Shown piece after piece: positions 10,771 through 20,742 of a DNA stretch of 64,000 nucleotides. Both the position numbers and the translations under genes were made by a program. The notes beneath the pieces were generated by a model. That model saw only the letters and a list, made by a program, of their open reading frames with translations. It was not told the origin of the DNA and searched no databases. The DNA is from Mesorhizobium sp. B2-1-8 (lineage in GTDB: Bacteria; Pseudomonadota; Alphaproteobacteria; Rhizobiales; Rhizobiaceae). Numbering within the stretch: the stretch's first letter is position 1; every line of letters starts with the position of its first letter. The stretch spans positions 4,999,501 to 5,063,500 of the forward strand of contig NZ_CP083952.1 of the NCBI RefSeq assembly GCF_006442545.2, read 5' to 3'.

Positions 10771-11937
10771 CTATCTGATCCGGTCCAGAATGGAAACGTA
10801 GTTGGCGACAGCCGCACCGCCCATGTTGAAGATGCCGCCGAGTTTCGCTCCCGGCACCTGGATGCCGCCGGCTTCGCCGACAAGCTGCATGGCGGTCAAG
10901 ACATGCATGGAGACGCCGGTGGCGCCGATCGGATGGCCCTTGGCCTTCAGGCCACCGGAGGGATTGACCGGCAGGCGGCCGTCCTTTGCCGTCGTGCCAT
11001 CCAGCGCCAATTTGGCGCCCTCACCGGGCTTCGCCAACCCCATCGCCTCATATTCGATCAATTCGGCGATGGTGAAGCAGTCATGCGTTTCGACGAAGGA
11101 GAGATCATCGAGCGTCACGCCGGCATTCTTCAGCGCGCGGGTCCAGGCCTGTTCGCAACCTTCGAAGGTCAGGATGTCGCGCTTCGACATCGGCAGGAAA
11201 TCCTGCACATGCTCGTTGGCGCGGAAGGCGACGGCACGGCGCATCTTCAGCGCCGTTGCCGTGTCGGCAAGGATAAGGGCTGCGGCACCGTCGGAAACCA
11301 GCGAGCAGTCGGTGCGCTTCAGCGGACCGGCGACGAAGGGGTTCTTTTCGCTCTCCTGCCTGCAGAATTCATAGCCGAAATCCTTGCGCATCTGCGCATA
11401 GGGATTGTCGACGCCATTCTTGTGGTTCTTGGCGGCAATCATGGCGAGCGCATCCGACTGGTCGCCATAGCGTTGAAAATAAGCCTGCGCGATCTTGCCG
11501 AAGACGCCGGCAAAGCCGGCCGGCGTCTCGCCGTCCTCGGGCAGATAGGACGCCTTGAGCAGGTTCTTGCCGATTTCCGGCCCGGGCGTCGTCGTCATCT
11601 GCTCGGCTCCGACCACCAGCACGATCCGGGCGGCGTTTGCGTCGATGGCGCGAATGCCCTGCCGGACGGCGGCCGAACCGGTGGCGCAGGCGTTCTCGAC
11701 GCGCGTGGCCGGCTTGAAGCGCAACCGGTCGTCCGCCTGGAGCACCAGACTTGCCGTGAAATCCTGCGGCGAAAAGCCGGCGTTGAAATGGCCAAGCACG
11801 ATCTCGTCGACCTCGTCCGGACCGATGCCGGCATGATCGAGCGCGTCCGTCGCGACCTTGACGATCAGGTTTTCGAGCGTTTCACCCTCGAGCTTGCCGA
11901 AGCGCGAATGCGCCCAGCCAACGATGCATGCGGTCAT
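10771..11937 (-). CDS. thiolase-family acetyl-CoA acetyltransferase (SCP2-like)
   Basis: I choose the ATG at 11937 (MTACIVGWAHSRFGKLEG, 388 residues) because ggatggag lies just upstream. The frame is open to 12048, but that extension does not look like thiolase. The likely acylated cysteine is in RVENACATGSAAVRQG (Cys84), and the catalytic His is in GLKAKGHPIGATG. It is of the unorthodox SCP2-thiolase type often annotated acetyl-CoA acetyltransferase. The chain length it cleaves or condenses is unknown. It is divergent from betI with the BetI-like operator between them, so BetI might also control it. Confidence 0.88.
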   Translation of the reverse strand: MTACIVGWAHSRFGKLEGETLENLIVKVATDALDHAGIGPDEVDEIVLGHFNAGFSPQDFTASLVLQADDRLRFKPATRVENACATGSAAVRQGIRAIDANAARIVLVVGAEQMTTTPGPEIGKNLLKASYLPEDGETPAGFAGVFGKIAQAYFQRYGDQSDALAMIAAKNHKNGVDNPYAQMRKDFGYEFCRQESEKNPFVAGPLKRTDCSLVSDGAAALILADTATALKMRRAVAFRANEHVQDFLPMSKRDILTFEGCEQAWTRALKNAGVTLDDLSFVETHDCFTIAELIEYEAMGLAKPGEGAKLALDGTTAKDGRLPVNPSGGLKAKGHPIGATGVSMHVLTAMQLVGEAGGIQVPGAKLGGIFNMGGAAVANYVSILDRIR

Positions 11938-12088
11938 GGCGGTCTCCATCCTTGGCGCCAGCCTCGCCCGTGGCTCGTGGCGTGCTTCGCCTTTATTGTT
12001 CAAATATAAACATTCTTGCCCGGACCGTGAAGGGCCGCAATGCAACAATCGCTTGGTGGAGGTCGCGCGAGCGTCGATTTTTTTATTG

Positions 12089-12102
12089 ATTGACGCGTCA
12101 AT
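12089..12102. promoter_or_regulatory. putative BetI operator (perfect 14-bp palindrome)
   Basis: ATTGACGCGTCAAT is a perfect inverted repeat in an A/T-rich setting, 34 bp upstream of the betI start and between betI and the divergent thiolase. A TetR-type BetI dimer would be expected to bind such a site and be released by choline. The link to BetI is inferred from position. Confidence 0.6.
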
Positions 12103-12135
12103 AAAAAATAATCTCCCCGCAAAATCGGAAACAGC

Positions 12136-12726
12136 ATGCCAAAAGTCGGAATGGAGCCATTGCGCCGCAAGGCGCTCATCGACGCGACGATCTCGGCGAT
12201 CGGCGAGCGTGGCTCGCTTGACGTGACCATGTCCGAGATTGCCGGGCGCGCCGGTGTGTCTTCAGCTCTTGCCCATCACTATTTCGGCGCCAAGGATGAG
12301 CTGCTGTTCGCGACGATGCGGCACATCCTGGCTGAACTGACCACCGACATGCGCCGCGCGCTTCAATCCGCCACTTCCCCGCGCAAGCGCGTCTCGGCCG
12401 TGGTCGCCGTCAACTTTTCCGACATCCAGTTCCAGGCGGAGACCATCGCCGCATGGCTCGCCTTCTATGTCGAGGCGCAGCAGTCGTCCTCGCTGCGCCG
12501 GCTGCTCAGAATCTACGCAAGGCGGCTGCATTCGAACCTGATGAGCGGATTGACCGGCATCCTGCCCAGGACCGAAGCCGACCGCGCCGCGGAAGCGACG
12601 GCGGCGATGATCGACGGGCTCTACATCAGGCGCGCGCTGAAGGATGGCGTGCCCGACGCCGCGACCGCGATCGCGCTGGTCGAGGATTATCTCGAAACCA
12701 AACTTGGCGGACGGCACAAACAGTGA
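12136..12726 (+). CDS. betI: choline-responsive repressor BetI (TetR family)
   Basis: 196 residues. The TetR helix-turn-helix lies at residues 9-54 ([38 protein letters not shown]), and the ligand domain is typical BetI in length and content. BetI represses glycine betaine synthesis genes until choline is present. It is the first gene of an operon with betC, a dehydratase gene, betA and betB. Its stop overlaps the betC GTG start. The palindrome at 12089 is the likely operator. Confidence 0.93.
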   Translation: MPKVGMEPLRRKALIDATISAIGERGSLDVTMSEIAGRAGVSSALAHHYFGAKDELLFATMRHILAELTTDMRRALQSATSPRKRVSAVVAVNFSDIQFQAETIAAWLAFYVEAQQSSSLRRLLRIYARRLHSNLMSGLTGILPRTEADRAAEATAAMIDGLYIRRALKDGVPDAATAIALVEDYLETKLGGRHKQ

Positions 12727-14252
12727 CAGCGAAGCGACCCAATTTCCTGATTATCATGGTCGACCAGCTCAACGGGACCTTTTTCCCGGACGGCCCGGCG
12801 GAATTTCTGCACACACCGCATCTGAAAGCGCTGGCCGCGCGTTCGGCGCGCTTCGCCAACAACTACACCGCCTCGCCCCTCTGCGCACCGGGCCGTGCCT
12901 CGTTCATGAGCGGCCAGTTGCCGTCACGCACCGGTGTCTATGACAATGCGGCGGAATTCACCTCGTCGATCCCGACCTTCGCCCATCATCTGCGTGCCGC
13001 CGGCTACTACACATGCCTGTCGGGCAAAATGCATTTCGTCGGACCGGATCAGTTGCATGGGTTCGAGGAGCGGCTGACCACCGACATCTATCCGGCGGAT
13101 TTCGGCTGGACGCCGGACTACCGCAAACCCGGCGAGCGCATCGAGTGGTGGTATCACAATCTGGGTTCGGTGACCGGCGCCGGCGTCGCCGAAACCACCA
13201 ACCAGATGGAGTATGACGACGAAGTCGTGTTCCTCGCGTCGCAGAAGCTCTATCAGCTTTCGCGCGAACAGGATGATGCGAGCCATCGGCCCTGGTGCCT
13301 TACCGTCTCGCTGTCGCATCCGCACGATCCCTATGTCGCGCGAAAGCAGTATTGGGATCTCTATGAGCATTGCCAAGCGCTGGACCCGGAAACCGGGTTC
13401 ATCGCGCATGACGATCAGGACACCCATTCCCAGCGGCTGTACCACGCCAGCGACTATCCCTCTTTCGACATCACGCCCCAGCAGGTGCGTCGTTCGCGGC
13501 GCGGCTATTTCGCCAACATCTCCTATGTCGACGACAAGGTCGGCGAACTCCTGGACGTCCTCACGCGAACGCGCATGCTCGACGACACGATAATCCTGTT
13601 CTGTTCGGATCACGGCGACATGCTCGGCGAGCGGGGCCTGTGGTTCAAGATGAGCTTCTTCGAAGGCTCGGCGCGGGTGCCGTTGATGATTGCCGGCAAG
13701 GGCATTCGTGCCGGGCTGATCGAGGCGCCGGTCTCAAATCTCGACGTGGCACCAACGCTTTGTGACCTCGCCGGCATCGATATCGAGGCGATCGCGCCAT
13801 GGACCGACGGCCAGTCGCTGCTGCCGCTCACCCAGGGCGGACAGCGCACGGCACCGGTATTGATCGAGTACGCCGCGGAAGGCTCCTATGCACCCTTGGT
13901 GGCAATCCGTGACGGCAGATACAAATTCGTCCATTGCGAACTCGATCCGCCGCAATTGTTCGATCTCGAGGCCGATCCGCTCGAGCGGGACGATCTCGCC
14001 GACGACCCTGCCAATGCGAGCCTGGTGGCGGCATTCATGGAAAAGGTGCGGTCGCGTTGGGACATGGCCGGCTTCGACGCCGCCGTGCGCGAGAGCCAGG
14101 CACGCCGCTGGGTCGTCTATCCGGCGCTGCGCAACGGCGCCTATTATCCCTGGGATTTCCAGCCGCTGCAGAAGGCGTCCGAGCGCTACATGCGCAATCA
14201 CATGAACCTCGACAATCTCGAAGAGAGCAAAAGGTATCCGCGAGGCGAATGA
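12723..14252 (+). CDS. betC: choline-sulfatase
   Basis: 509 residues from the GTG at 12723, which overlaps the betI stop (GTGA). An open upstream extension to 12453 is shadow inside betI. The N-terminus is [20 protein letters not shown]. The sulfatase motif CAPGR (CxPxR, Cys54) would be matured to formylglycine, and the second metal-site region [15 protein letters not shown] is near residue 300. It releases choline from choline-O-sulfate to feed the BetA/BetB route to the osmoprotectant glycine betaine. Confidence 0.95.
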   Translation: MTAKRPNFLIIMVDQLNGTFFPDGPAEFLHTPHLKALAARSARFANNYTASPLCAPGRASFMSGQLPSRTGVYDNAAEFTSSIPTFAHHLRAAGYYTCLSGKMHFVGPDQLHGFEERLTTDIYPADFGWTPDYRKPGERIEWWYHNLGSVTGAGVAETTNQMEYDDEVVFLASQKLYQLSREQDDASHRPWCLTVSLSHPHDPYVARKQYWDLYEHCQALDPETGFIAHDDQDTHSQRLYHASDYPSFDITPQQVRRSRRGYFANISYVDDKVGELLDVLTRTRMLDDTIILFCSDHGDMLGERGLWFKMSFFEGSARVPLMIAGKGIRAGLIEAPVSNLDVAPTLCDLAGIDIEAIAPWTDGQSLLPLTQGGQRTAPVLIEYAAEGSYAPLVAIRDGRYKFVHCELDPPQLFDLEADPLERDDLADDPANASLVAAFMEKVRSRWDMAGFDAAVRESQARRWVVYPALRNGAYYPWDFQPLQKASERYMRNHMNLDNLEESKRYPRGE

Positions 14253-15259
14253 TGGCAGACCTTCTCGTCCCTTCCCTCGATCATCTCAGAAAGGCCTATG
14301 CCGTCACCTCCCAGGCGACGCAGGTCACGCCATTGCTGGAATCGGCGGCGCTCGCCAAGGAAACCGGTGCGGCCCGCGTCTTCATCAAGCCGGAATCGCT
14401 GCAATGGGCCGGATCGTTCAAGGTTCGCGGCGCCTATTGGCGGCTGAAGCGGCTTTCGCCCGACGAGGCGAAGAAGGGCGTCGTCGCCTATTCCTCCGGC
14501 AATTTCGCGCAAGGGCTGGCCGCGGCCGGCCAGGCGCTCGGCATTCCGGTGACCATCGTCATGCCAATCGATGCGCCGGCCGCCAAGCGTGACGCCACCG
14601 CAGGCTACGGCGCGCGCGTCGTGCTGACCGATCACGGCGATCGGGCCCGCGAGGAAGTCGCCGCCGCCAAGGCGCGCGGGATCGCGGAGACCGAAGGCCT
14701 GGCCCTGCTGCATCCTTTCGACGATCCGGAGATCGTCGCCGGCCAGGCGGGCGCCGGCCTCGAAGCGCTCGATCAATTGTCCGCCAAGGACGCCAGCGCT
14801 GATCTTTTGTTTTGCTCGGTCGGCGGCGGTGGGCTGATCGGCGGCGTTTCGCTCGCCTTCCATTATCTGTCGCCGGCGACCGAGATCATCGGCGTCGAGC
14901 CCGAAGGCTTCAACGGCATGGGTTCCTCGCTGGCGCATGGCAGCATCGAGACCATGCCGATCGGCCCGAAATCGATCTGCGACGGGCTGATGTCACGACG
15001 GCCGGGCGACGCGCCGTTCGCGGCGGTCAAGACCGCGGGCGTTCGCGGCATCACCGTCGACGACCAGTGGGTGCGCGGCGCCATGCGGATCGCCTTCGAG
15101 CGGATGAAGCTGGTGCTTGAGCCGTCTGGCGCGGCATCACTCGCGGCACTGCTCGGCGGCAAGGTCGATGTGAAGGGCAAGACCGTCCTTGTGGTTGCAA
15201 CCGGCGGCAACGTTTCGCTCGCCGATTTCATCACGCATATGAACGATGGGCGCATTTGA
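14249..15259 (+). CDS. threonine/serine dehydratase-like PLP enzyme within the bet operon
   Basis: 336 residues of fold-type II PLP enzyme. The PLP lysine is in GSFKVRGAYW, the phosphate loop is CSVGGGGLIGG, and SSGNFAQGLAAAG is the substrate loop. Of the tandem ATG codons at 14249 and 14252, the first overlaps the betC stop (ATGA). The family deaminates threonine or serine to 2-oxo acids and ammonia. No C-terminal ACT domain is present, so it is a short, catabolic-type enzyme rather than biosynthetic IlvA. Its place between betC and betA is unusual. Confidence 0.88.
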   Translation: MMADLLVPSLDHLRKAYAVTSQATQVTPLLESAALAKETGAARVFIKPESLQWAGSFKVRGAYWRLKRLSPDEAKKGVVAYSSGNFAQGLAAAGQALGIPVTIVMPIDAPAAKRDATAGYGARVVLTDHGDRAREEVAAAKARGIAETEGLALLHPFDDPEIVAGQAGAGLEALDQLSAKDASADLLFCSVGGGGLIGGVSLAFHYLSPATEIIGVEPEGFNGMGSSLAHGSIETMPIGPKSICDGLMSRRPGDAPFAAVKTAGVRGITVDDQWVRGAMRIAFERMKLVLEPSGAASLAALLGGKVDVKGKTVLVVATGGNVSLADFITHMNDGRI

Positions 15260-15262
15260 ACC

Positions 15263-16915
15263 ATGCTTGAAGCGGATTTCGTCATCATCGGCTCCGGCTC
15301 CGCCGGCTCGGCCATGGCCTATCGCCTGTCTGAAGACGGCAAGCATTCGGTCATCGTCGTCGAATTCGGCGGCACCGATCTCGGACCTCTGATCCAGATG
15401 CCGTCGGCACTGTCGATCCCGCTCAACATGAGCCTCTACGACTGGGGCTTCGCCAGCGAGCCGGAGCCGCATCTGGGCGGCCGCGTGCTGGCGACGCCGC
15501 GCGGCAAGGTGATCGGCGGCTCATCCTCGATCAACGGCATGGTCTATGTGCGCGGCCACGCCCGCGACTTCGACCATTGGGCAGAACAGGGCGCCGCCGG
15601 CTGGGCCTTCGCCGACGTGCTGCCCTACTTCAAGCGCATGGAGGATTCGAACGGCGGCGAGGATGGCTGGCGCGGGCACGGCGGCCCGCTGCATGTGCAG
15701 CGAGGCTCGCGCCGCAATCCGCTCTATGGCGCCTTCGTCGAAGCGGGCCGCCAGGCAGGGTTTGAACTGACCGACGACTACAATGGCGCCAAGCAGGAAG
15801 GCTTCGGCCCGATGGAGCAGACCATTCTGGGTGGCCGCCGCTGGTCGGCGGCATCAGCCTATCTGAAGCCGGCGCTCAGGCGCAAAAACGTGAGTCTCGT
15901 CAAAGGCTTTGCGCGCCGGGTGATCATCGAGAATCAACGCGCCATCGGCGTCGAGATCGAAGCTCACAAACAGATTCAGGTCGTTAAGGCGCGACGTGAA
16001 GTGATCGTCGCGGCATCGTCGATCAATTCGCCAAAGATCCTGATGCTGTCCGGTATCGGGCCGGGCGGGCATTTGCGCGAAAACGGCATCGCCGTCGTGG
16101 CCGACCGGCCCGGCGTCGGCGGCAACCTGCAGGATCATCTGGAGCTCTACATCCAGCAGGAAGCGACCAAACCGATCACGCTGAATTCAGTGCTGAACCC
16201 GTTCTCCAAGGCGATGATCGGGGCGCAATGGCTGTTCTTCAAATCGGGCCTTGGCGCCACCAATCATTTCGAGGCCGCCGCCTTCGTGCGCTCGCAGGCA
16301 GGCGTCGACTATCCCGACATTCAGTACCACTTCATCCCGGCGGCGGTTCGCTACGACGGCAAGGCGGCGGCGAAGTCGCACGGCTTCCAGGCGCATGTCG
16401 GGCCGATGCGCTCGAAGTCGCGCGGCTCGGTGACGCTGCGCTCGCCCGATCCGAAAGCGAAGCCGGTCATCCGCTTCAACTACATGTCGCATCCGGACGA
16501 CTGGGCGGAGTTCCGCCACTGCATCCGCCTGACCCGCGAAATCTTCGGCCAGTCGGCCTTCGATGCCTATCGCGGACAGGAACTCTCGCCGGGCAGCCAT
16601 GTCCAGTCGGACGACGATCTCGATGTGTTCATTCGCGACCATGCCGAAAGCGCCTACCACCCCTGCGGCACCTGCCGAATGGGCCGCGCCGATGATCAAT
16701 CGAGCGTGGTCGATCCGGAATGCCGGGTCATCGGGGTCGACGGATTGCGGGTCGCCGACTCCTCGATCTTCCCGCGCGTGACCAACGGCAACCTCAACGC
16801 GCCGTCGATCATGACCGGCGAGAAGGCATCCGATCACATCCTTGGCCGCACACCGCTCGCGCCGTCCAACCAGGAACCGTGGATCAATCCGCGCTGGCAG
16901 GCGTCTGACAGATAG
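15263..16915 (+). CDS. betA: choline dehydrogenase (GMC oxidoreductase)
   Basis: 550 residues with the N-terminal FAD motif [17 protein letters not shown], the GMC signatures [20 protein letters not shown] and [16 protein letters not shown], and a C-terminal catalytic His region [10 protein letters not shown]. It oxidises choline to betaine aldehyde at the membrane-linked respiratory chain. It starts 4 bp after the dehydratase gene. The context (betI, betC, betB) fixes the substrate better than the sequence does. Confidence 0.94.
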   Translation: MLEADFVIIGSGSAGSAMAYRLSEDGKHSVIVVEFGGTDLGPLIQMPSALSIPLNMSLYDWGFASEPEPHLGGRVLATPRGKVIGGSSSINGMVYVRGHARDFDHWAEQGAAGWAFADVLPYFKRMEDSNGGEDGWRGHGGPLHVQRGSRRNPLYGAFVEAGRQAGFELTDDYNGAKQEGFGPMEQTILGGRRWSAASAYLKPALRRKNVSLVKGFARRVIIENQRAIGVEIEAHKQIQVVKARREVIVAASSINSPKILMLSGIGPGGHLRENGIAVVADRPGVGGNLQDHLELYIQQEATKPITLNSVLNPFSKAMIGAQWLFFKSGLGATNHFEAAAFVRSQAGVDYPDIQYHFIPAAVRYDGKAAAKSHGFQAHVGPMRSKSRGSVTLRSPDPKAKPVIRFNYMSHPDDWAEFRHCIRLTREIFGQSAFDAYRGQELSPGSHVQSDDDLDVFIRDHAESAYHPCGTCRMGRADDQSSVVDPECRVIGVDGLRVADSSIFPRVTNGNLNAPSIMTGEKASDHILGRTPLAPSNQEPWINPRWQASDR

Positions 16916-16986
16916 GCCATGATCCGCCGATAGAGTGAGCCGCCCGACAGCCGATGCGTGGGGGCGAAATGATTTGGAGATTTCCC

Positions 16987-18450
16987 ATGCGCGCCCAGCC
17001 CACGGCTTCGCACTATGTCAACGGACGCTATATCGAGGACGAAGGCGGCGCGCCGCTACCGGTCATCTATCCCGCCACGGGCGAGACCATCGCCATGTTG
17101 CGTTCGGCGACGCCGAACGTGCTGGAACTCGCCATCGAGGCCGCACGCGCCGCACAGCCGGCCTGGGCGCGACTTAAACCGGTCGAGCGCGGCCGCGTCC
17201 TACGCCGTGCCGCAGACATCTTGCGCGCCCGCAACGCCGATCTTGCCCGCATCGAGACGCTCGACACCGGCAAGGCGATCCAGGAGACGCTGGTGGCGGA
17301 CGCCCCTTCGGCAGCCGATTGCCTCGAATATTTCGCCGGCGCGGTCGCCGTCTTCAACGGCGAAGCTGTCGACCTCGGCGGGCCCTTCGCCTACACGCGC
17401 CGCGAGGCGCTTGGCGTCTGCGTCGGCATCGGCGCGTGGAATTATCCGATCCAGATCGCCGGCTGGAAATCGGCGCCGGCGCTCGCCATGGGCAACGCCA
17501 TGGTCTTCAAGCCATCGGAGAACACGCCGCTTTCGGCGCTGGCGCTGGCCGAGATCTACTCGGAAGCCGGCCTGCCCGACGGACTGTTCAACGTCGTGCA
17601 AGGCTATGGCGATGTCGGCGCCGGGCTTGTCGGCCATGATGTCGTCGCCAAGGTCTCGGTGACCGGCTCGGTGCCGACCGGGCGCAAGGTGCTGTCGCTG
17701 GCGGGGTCCAAGATGAAGCACGCGACGATGGAACTCGGCGGCAAGTCGCCGCTGATCGTCTTCGACGATGCCGATCTCGAAAATGCCATTGGCGGCGCCA
17801 TGCTCGGCAACTTCTATTCGGCCGGCCAGATCTGTTCCAACGGCACGCGCGTCTTCGTCCAGAGCGGGATTCACGACCGCTTTGTCGAGCGGCTGGTCGA
17901 ACGGACCAAGAAAATCCGCATTGGCGATCCGCTCGATCCGGAAACGCAGATGGGGCCATTGGTCTCCAAGTCACAGCACGAGAAGGTCGTCGGCTATATC
18001 GCGGCCGGCAAGCAGGATGGGGCGACGCTGGCCTGTGGCGGCAATGTGCCGTCGCTGCAGGGCTTCCAGGGCGGCTTCTTCGTCGAGCCGACGGTGTTCA
18101 CCGGCGTCACCGACACGATGCGGATCGCCCGCGAGGAGATTTTCGGCCCGGTCATGAGCGTGCTGAAATTCGATGGCGAGGACGAGGTGATCGAGCGCGC
18201 CAACGACACCGAGTTCGGCCTTGCCGCCGGCGTCTTCACACGCGACCTGCCGCGCGCCCACCGCGTCATCGCCGAGTTGCAGGCTGGGACCTGCTGGATC
18301 AACGCCTACAATCTGACGCCGGTGGAAATCCCCTTCGGCGGCGTCAAGCAATCCGGCATCGGCCGCGAGAACTCCCTGGCGGCACTGGCGCTCTATTCGC
18401 AGCTGAAGTCGATCTATGTCGAGACCGGGGACGTCGCCAGTCCGTACTGA
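16987..18450 (+). CDS. betB: betaine aldehyde dehydrogenase
   Basis: 487 residues from the ATG at 16987, with ggag 8-11 nt upstream; an upstream ATG at 16954 adds 11 unlikely residues. The aldehyde dehydrogenase hallmarks are [13 protein letters not shown], the general base [11 protein letters not shown], and the nucleophile Cys in [12 protein letters not shown]. It makes glycine betaine from betaine aldehyde with NAD(P)+. It is the last gene of the bet operon, 71 bp after betA. Confidence 0.95.
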   Translation: MRAQPTASHYVNGRYIEDEGGAPLPVIYPATGETIAMLRSATPNVLELAIEAARAAQPAWARLKPVERGRVLRRAADILRARNADLARIETLDTGKAIQETLVADAPSAADCLEYFAGAVAVFNGEAVDLGGPFAYTRREALGVCVGIGAWNYPIQIAGWKSAPALAMGNAMVFKPSENTPLSALALAEIYSEAGLPDGLFNVVQGYGDVGAGLVGHDVVAKVSVTGSVPTGRKVLSLAGSKMKHATMELGGKSPLIVFDDADLENAIGGAMLGNFYSAGQICSNGTRVFVQSGIHDRFVERLVERTKKIRIGDPLDPETQMGPLVSKSQHEKVVGYIAAGKQDGATLACGGNVPSLQGFQGGFFVEPTVFTGVTDTMRIAREEIFGPVMSVLKFDGEDEVIERANDTEFGLAAGVFTRDLPRAHRVIAELQAGTCWINAYNLTPVEIPFGGVKQSGIGRENSLAALALYSQLKSIYVETGDVASPY

Positions 18451-18456
18451 TCCCGC

Positions 18457-20691
18457 CTACTTCTCCGTCGTGCCATCCAGATACTGGGTCAGCGCACAGA
18501 CCAGGTGATAGAAAATGCTCGCCGGCACGTCCGATGCCAGCGAGCGGCCGCGCTCGTCGATGCGGTCGATCCACAGACCGAGCGGCGCCGGGTCGATGTG
18601 CCAGCGGAACAGCCGGCCGACGCGCGCCTCGATCTCCGGCTTCAGATCAGGGCCGCCCGAGCCATCCAGTGCGATCGCCGCCTTGAGCGCCTCGGCCTGC
18701 GGCCAGCTGCGCGATATCAGGTCGAGCGGCAGGCCCTGCCGCGAGACTGCCCCATAGGCAAGGCCGGTGGCACGGTTGAGGCCGTTGGCGATCGCCGAGG
18801 CATAGAGTTTTCGGGCAAAGACACTCAGTTCGGCCTGGCCGCTGCGGTCGGCGAAATCGACCAGCAGCGATGCCCATTCGAAGTGGTGGCCAGGTTCGGT
18901 CCAGGTCCCCTTCTCTCCCAAGACCGGTTTCCATTCGGCATCGAAATACTCGCCGAGCGTCCAGCTCTCAGGGTCGAAGAAATGGCTGCGGAAGAGGTCG
19001 ATGATGCGCGCCGCACGGCGCAGATGCGCGCGCTCGCCGGTCGCCTGGTACCAGGCCAGGAAAGCTTCGAGCAGATGCATGTGCGGGTTGGAGCGCCGCT
19101 CGCCAGCCCCGCTCGATGTCTCGAGGAAGCCGGTCATGCGGCTGTCCTCCAGATGCGCATCGAGGAAGGCGAAGGTTTCTTCGCCGAGCCGCAAGGCATC
19201 GGCATTGCCCGACATATGCGCATGCGCCAATGCCAGCAGGATGCAGGCATGATCGTAGGCGTCCTCGACCGGGTCGGCGACGGAGCCATCGACATTCAGT
19301 GTGCGCACCCAACCGCCTCGTTCGGTGCGGCCCTGCCCCGCCATGAAGTCGATGCCATGCGCGATCAGCCGGTCGGCCGGGCCGGTCCAGCCGTGGCCCT
19401 TGGCCACCGCGAAAGCATAAACCTGCCTGGCCTGGGTACGCATGCGCTTCGGCTTCAACAGCGGGGAGCCGTCGAAGCCAAGCGCCTCATGGAAGCCGCC
19501 GTGGCGCTCGTCGACGCCTGATGTCGACCATAGAGGCAAGGTCTCCTGAAACAGCCAGTGATGCACGCGCCGCCGCCAGGCGCCGCTTTCGATGACGCGG
19601 TCATGCGCCGGCGTGAATCTGGTTTCCAGCCGTCCCGATTTTTCGAGTTGTTCGACGATCTTCTTGACGTGCTGGCTGTGACTGACCGGGGCGACGAAAG
19701 TGGCATCCGAGGTCGAGACGATGGCAACGTCCTTCATGCCGATCGCCGACAGCAGGCGGCCGTCGCTGCGGATATAGGAATTCTCGCAATCGATGGCGAC
19801 GACATCACCGACGATGACATTGCCCTGGCCGTCGGCGGGACCGACATCGAGGAGCGATTGCCAGGAGCCGAGATCGTTCCAGCGAAAGCCGGCCGGCACC
19901 ATGGCAATGTCTTTTGCCCGCTCCATGATGGCATAGTCGATCGAGTTCGATGGGATGGCCGTGTAGAGCTCCAGCGGCATATAGAGGCCGGACAGGTCCG
20001 ATGTCGCCGCCCTGTAGGCCGCTTCGGTGGCGTGCCAGATATCGGGCTGGAAGGCCTCGAAGGCGTCGCGCATGGCACCTGCCCGAAACAGGAAGATGCC
20101 GGTGTTCCAGTAAAAATTTCCCGCCTTGAGATAGTCATTGGCCGTCGCAAGGTCGGGCTTCTCGACGAAACGCGAAACGTCGAACACACCGCCCTTCTCG
20201 GCCGATACCTCAATATAGCCATAACCGGTTTCCGGCTGGGTCGGCTTGATGCCGAACACCACCAGGCGGCCGGCGCGCGCCGCCTCAGATCCCGCTTCGA
20301 TACTTTGCCAGAATTGCCCTGCCGTCGCTATTTCATGGTCCGAGGGCACCACCAGCACCAGGCTGTCTCCGAATTCCGACAAAGTGCGCAAGGTCGCCAG
20401 CGCGACGGCGGCGGCGGTGTTGCGTCCCGCCGGCTCGAACAGGGGACCGCCACCGGCAAGATCGAGACCGGCCAAGTCGGCATGGACACGATCGGCGTGA
20501 CGCTCCGAAGCGATCAGGAAGATCGGCGTCTCGCCAGCCGCTCTCGCCGTCAGGCGGCGCAAGGTCTTGGCCAGCATGGAGCCATCGCCCGACAGATCGT
20601 GGAACTGCTTGGGATTGTCCTCACGCGACAGCGGCCATAGCCGGGAACCGACGCCGCCGCTCATGACAAAACTGACGATCCGCTCGGTCAT
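18457..20691 (-). CDS. fused mannose-1-phosphate guanylyltransferase / AGE-family sugar epimerase-isomerase
   Basis: 744 residues in two parts. Residues 1 to about 350 are a nucleotidyltransferase with SGGVGSRLWPLSR, NPKQFHDLSG and FVEKPDLATA, matching GTP:mannose-1-phosphate guanylyltransferase. From about 375 to the end is an N-acylglucosamine 2-epimerase-type alpha/alpha barrel (GGFHEALGFDG, HMHLLEAFLAWY, WTEPGHHFEWASLL, SWPQAEALKAAIAL). The usual C-terminal cupin isomerase is absent, so the AGE domain may supply mannose or mannose-6-phosphate from glucose- or fructose-type substrates. Phosphomannomutase at 22662 would complete a GDP-mannose route. It is convergent with betB, with only 6 bp between. 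Confidence 0.88.
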   Translation of the reverse strand: MTERIVSFVMSGGVGSRLWPLSREDNPKQFHDLSGDGSMLAKTLRRLTARAAGETPIFLIASERHADRVHADLAGLDLAGGGPLFEPAGRNTAAAVALATLRTLSEFGDSLVLVVPSDHEIATAGQFWQSIEAGSEAARAGRLVVFGIKPTQPETGYGYIEVSAEKGGVFDVSRFVEKPDLATANDYLKAGNFYWNTGIFLFRAGAMRDAFEAFQPDIWHATEAAYRAATSDLSGLYMPLELYTAIPSNSIDYAIMERAKDIAMVPAGFRWNDLGSWQSLLDVGPADGQGNVIVGDVVAIDCENSYIRSDGRLLSAIGMKDVAIVSTSDATFVAPVSHSQHVKKIVEQLEKSGRLETRFTPAHDRVIESGAWRRRVHHWLFQETLPLWSTSGVDERHGGFHEALGFDGSPLLKPKRMRTQARQVYAFAVAKGHGWTGPADRLIAHGIDFMAGQGRTERGGWVRTLNVDGSVADPVEDAYDHACILLALAHAHMSGNADALRLGEETFAFLDAHLEDSRMTGFLETSSGAGERRSNPHMHLLEAFLAWYQATGERAHLRRAARIIDLFRSHFFDPESWTLGEYFDAEWKPVLGEKGTWTEPGHHFEWASLLVDFADRSGQAELSVFARKLYASAIANGLNRATGLAYGAVSRQGLPLDLISRSWPQAEALKAAIALDGSGGPDLKPEIEARVGRLFRWHIDPAPLGLWIDRIDERGRSLASDVPASIFYHLVCALTQYLDGTTEK

Positions 20692-20742
20692 TCAGGTCTC
20701 GCGCTCGGGAATTGGAGGTCGATTGGGTAGCACAGACGCCCT

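Noticed and set aside
10246..12009. 587-residue plus-strand frame opposite asparaginase and thiolase
   Set aside because: Shadow frame crossing two real genes and their intergenic region.
12453..12722. N-terminal extension of choline-sulfatase
   Set aside because: It lies within betI, and the GTG at 12723 gives the normal sulfatase N-terminus.
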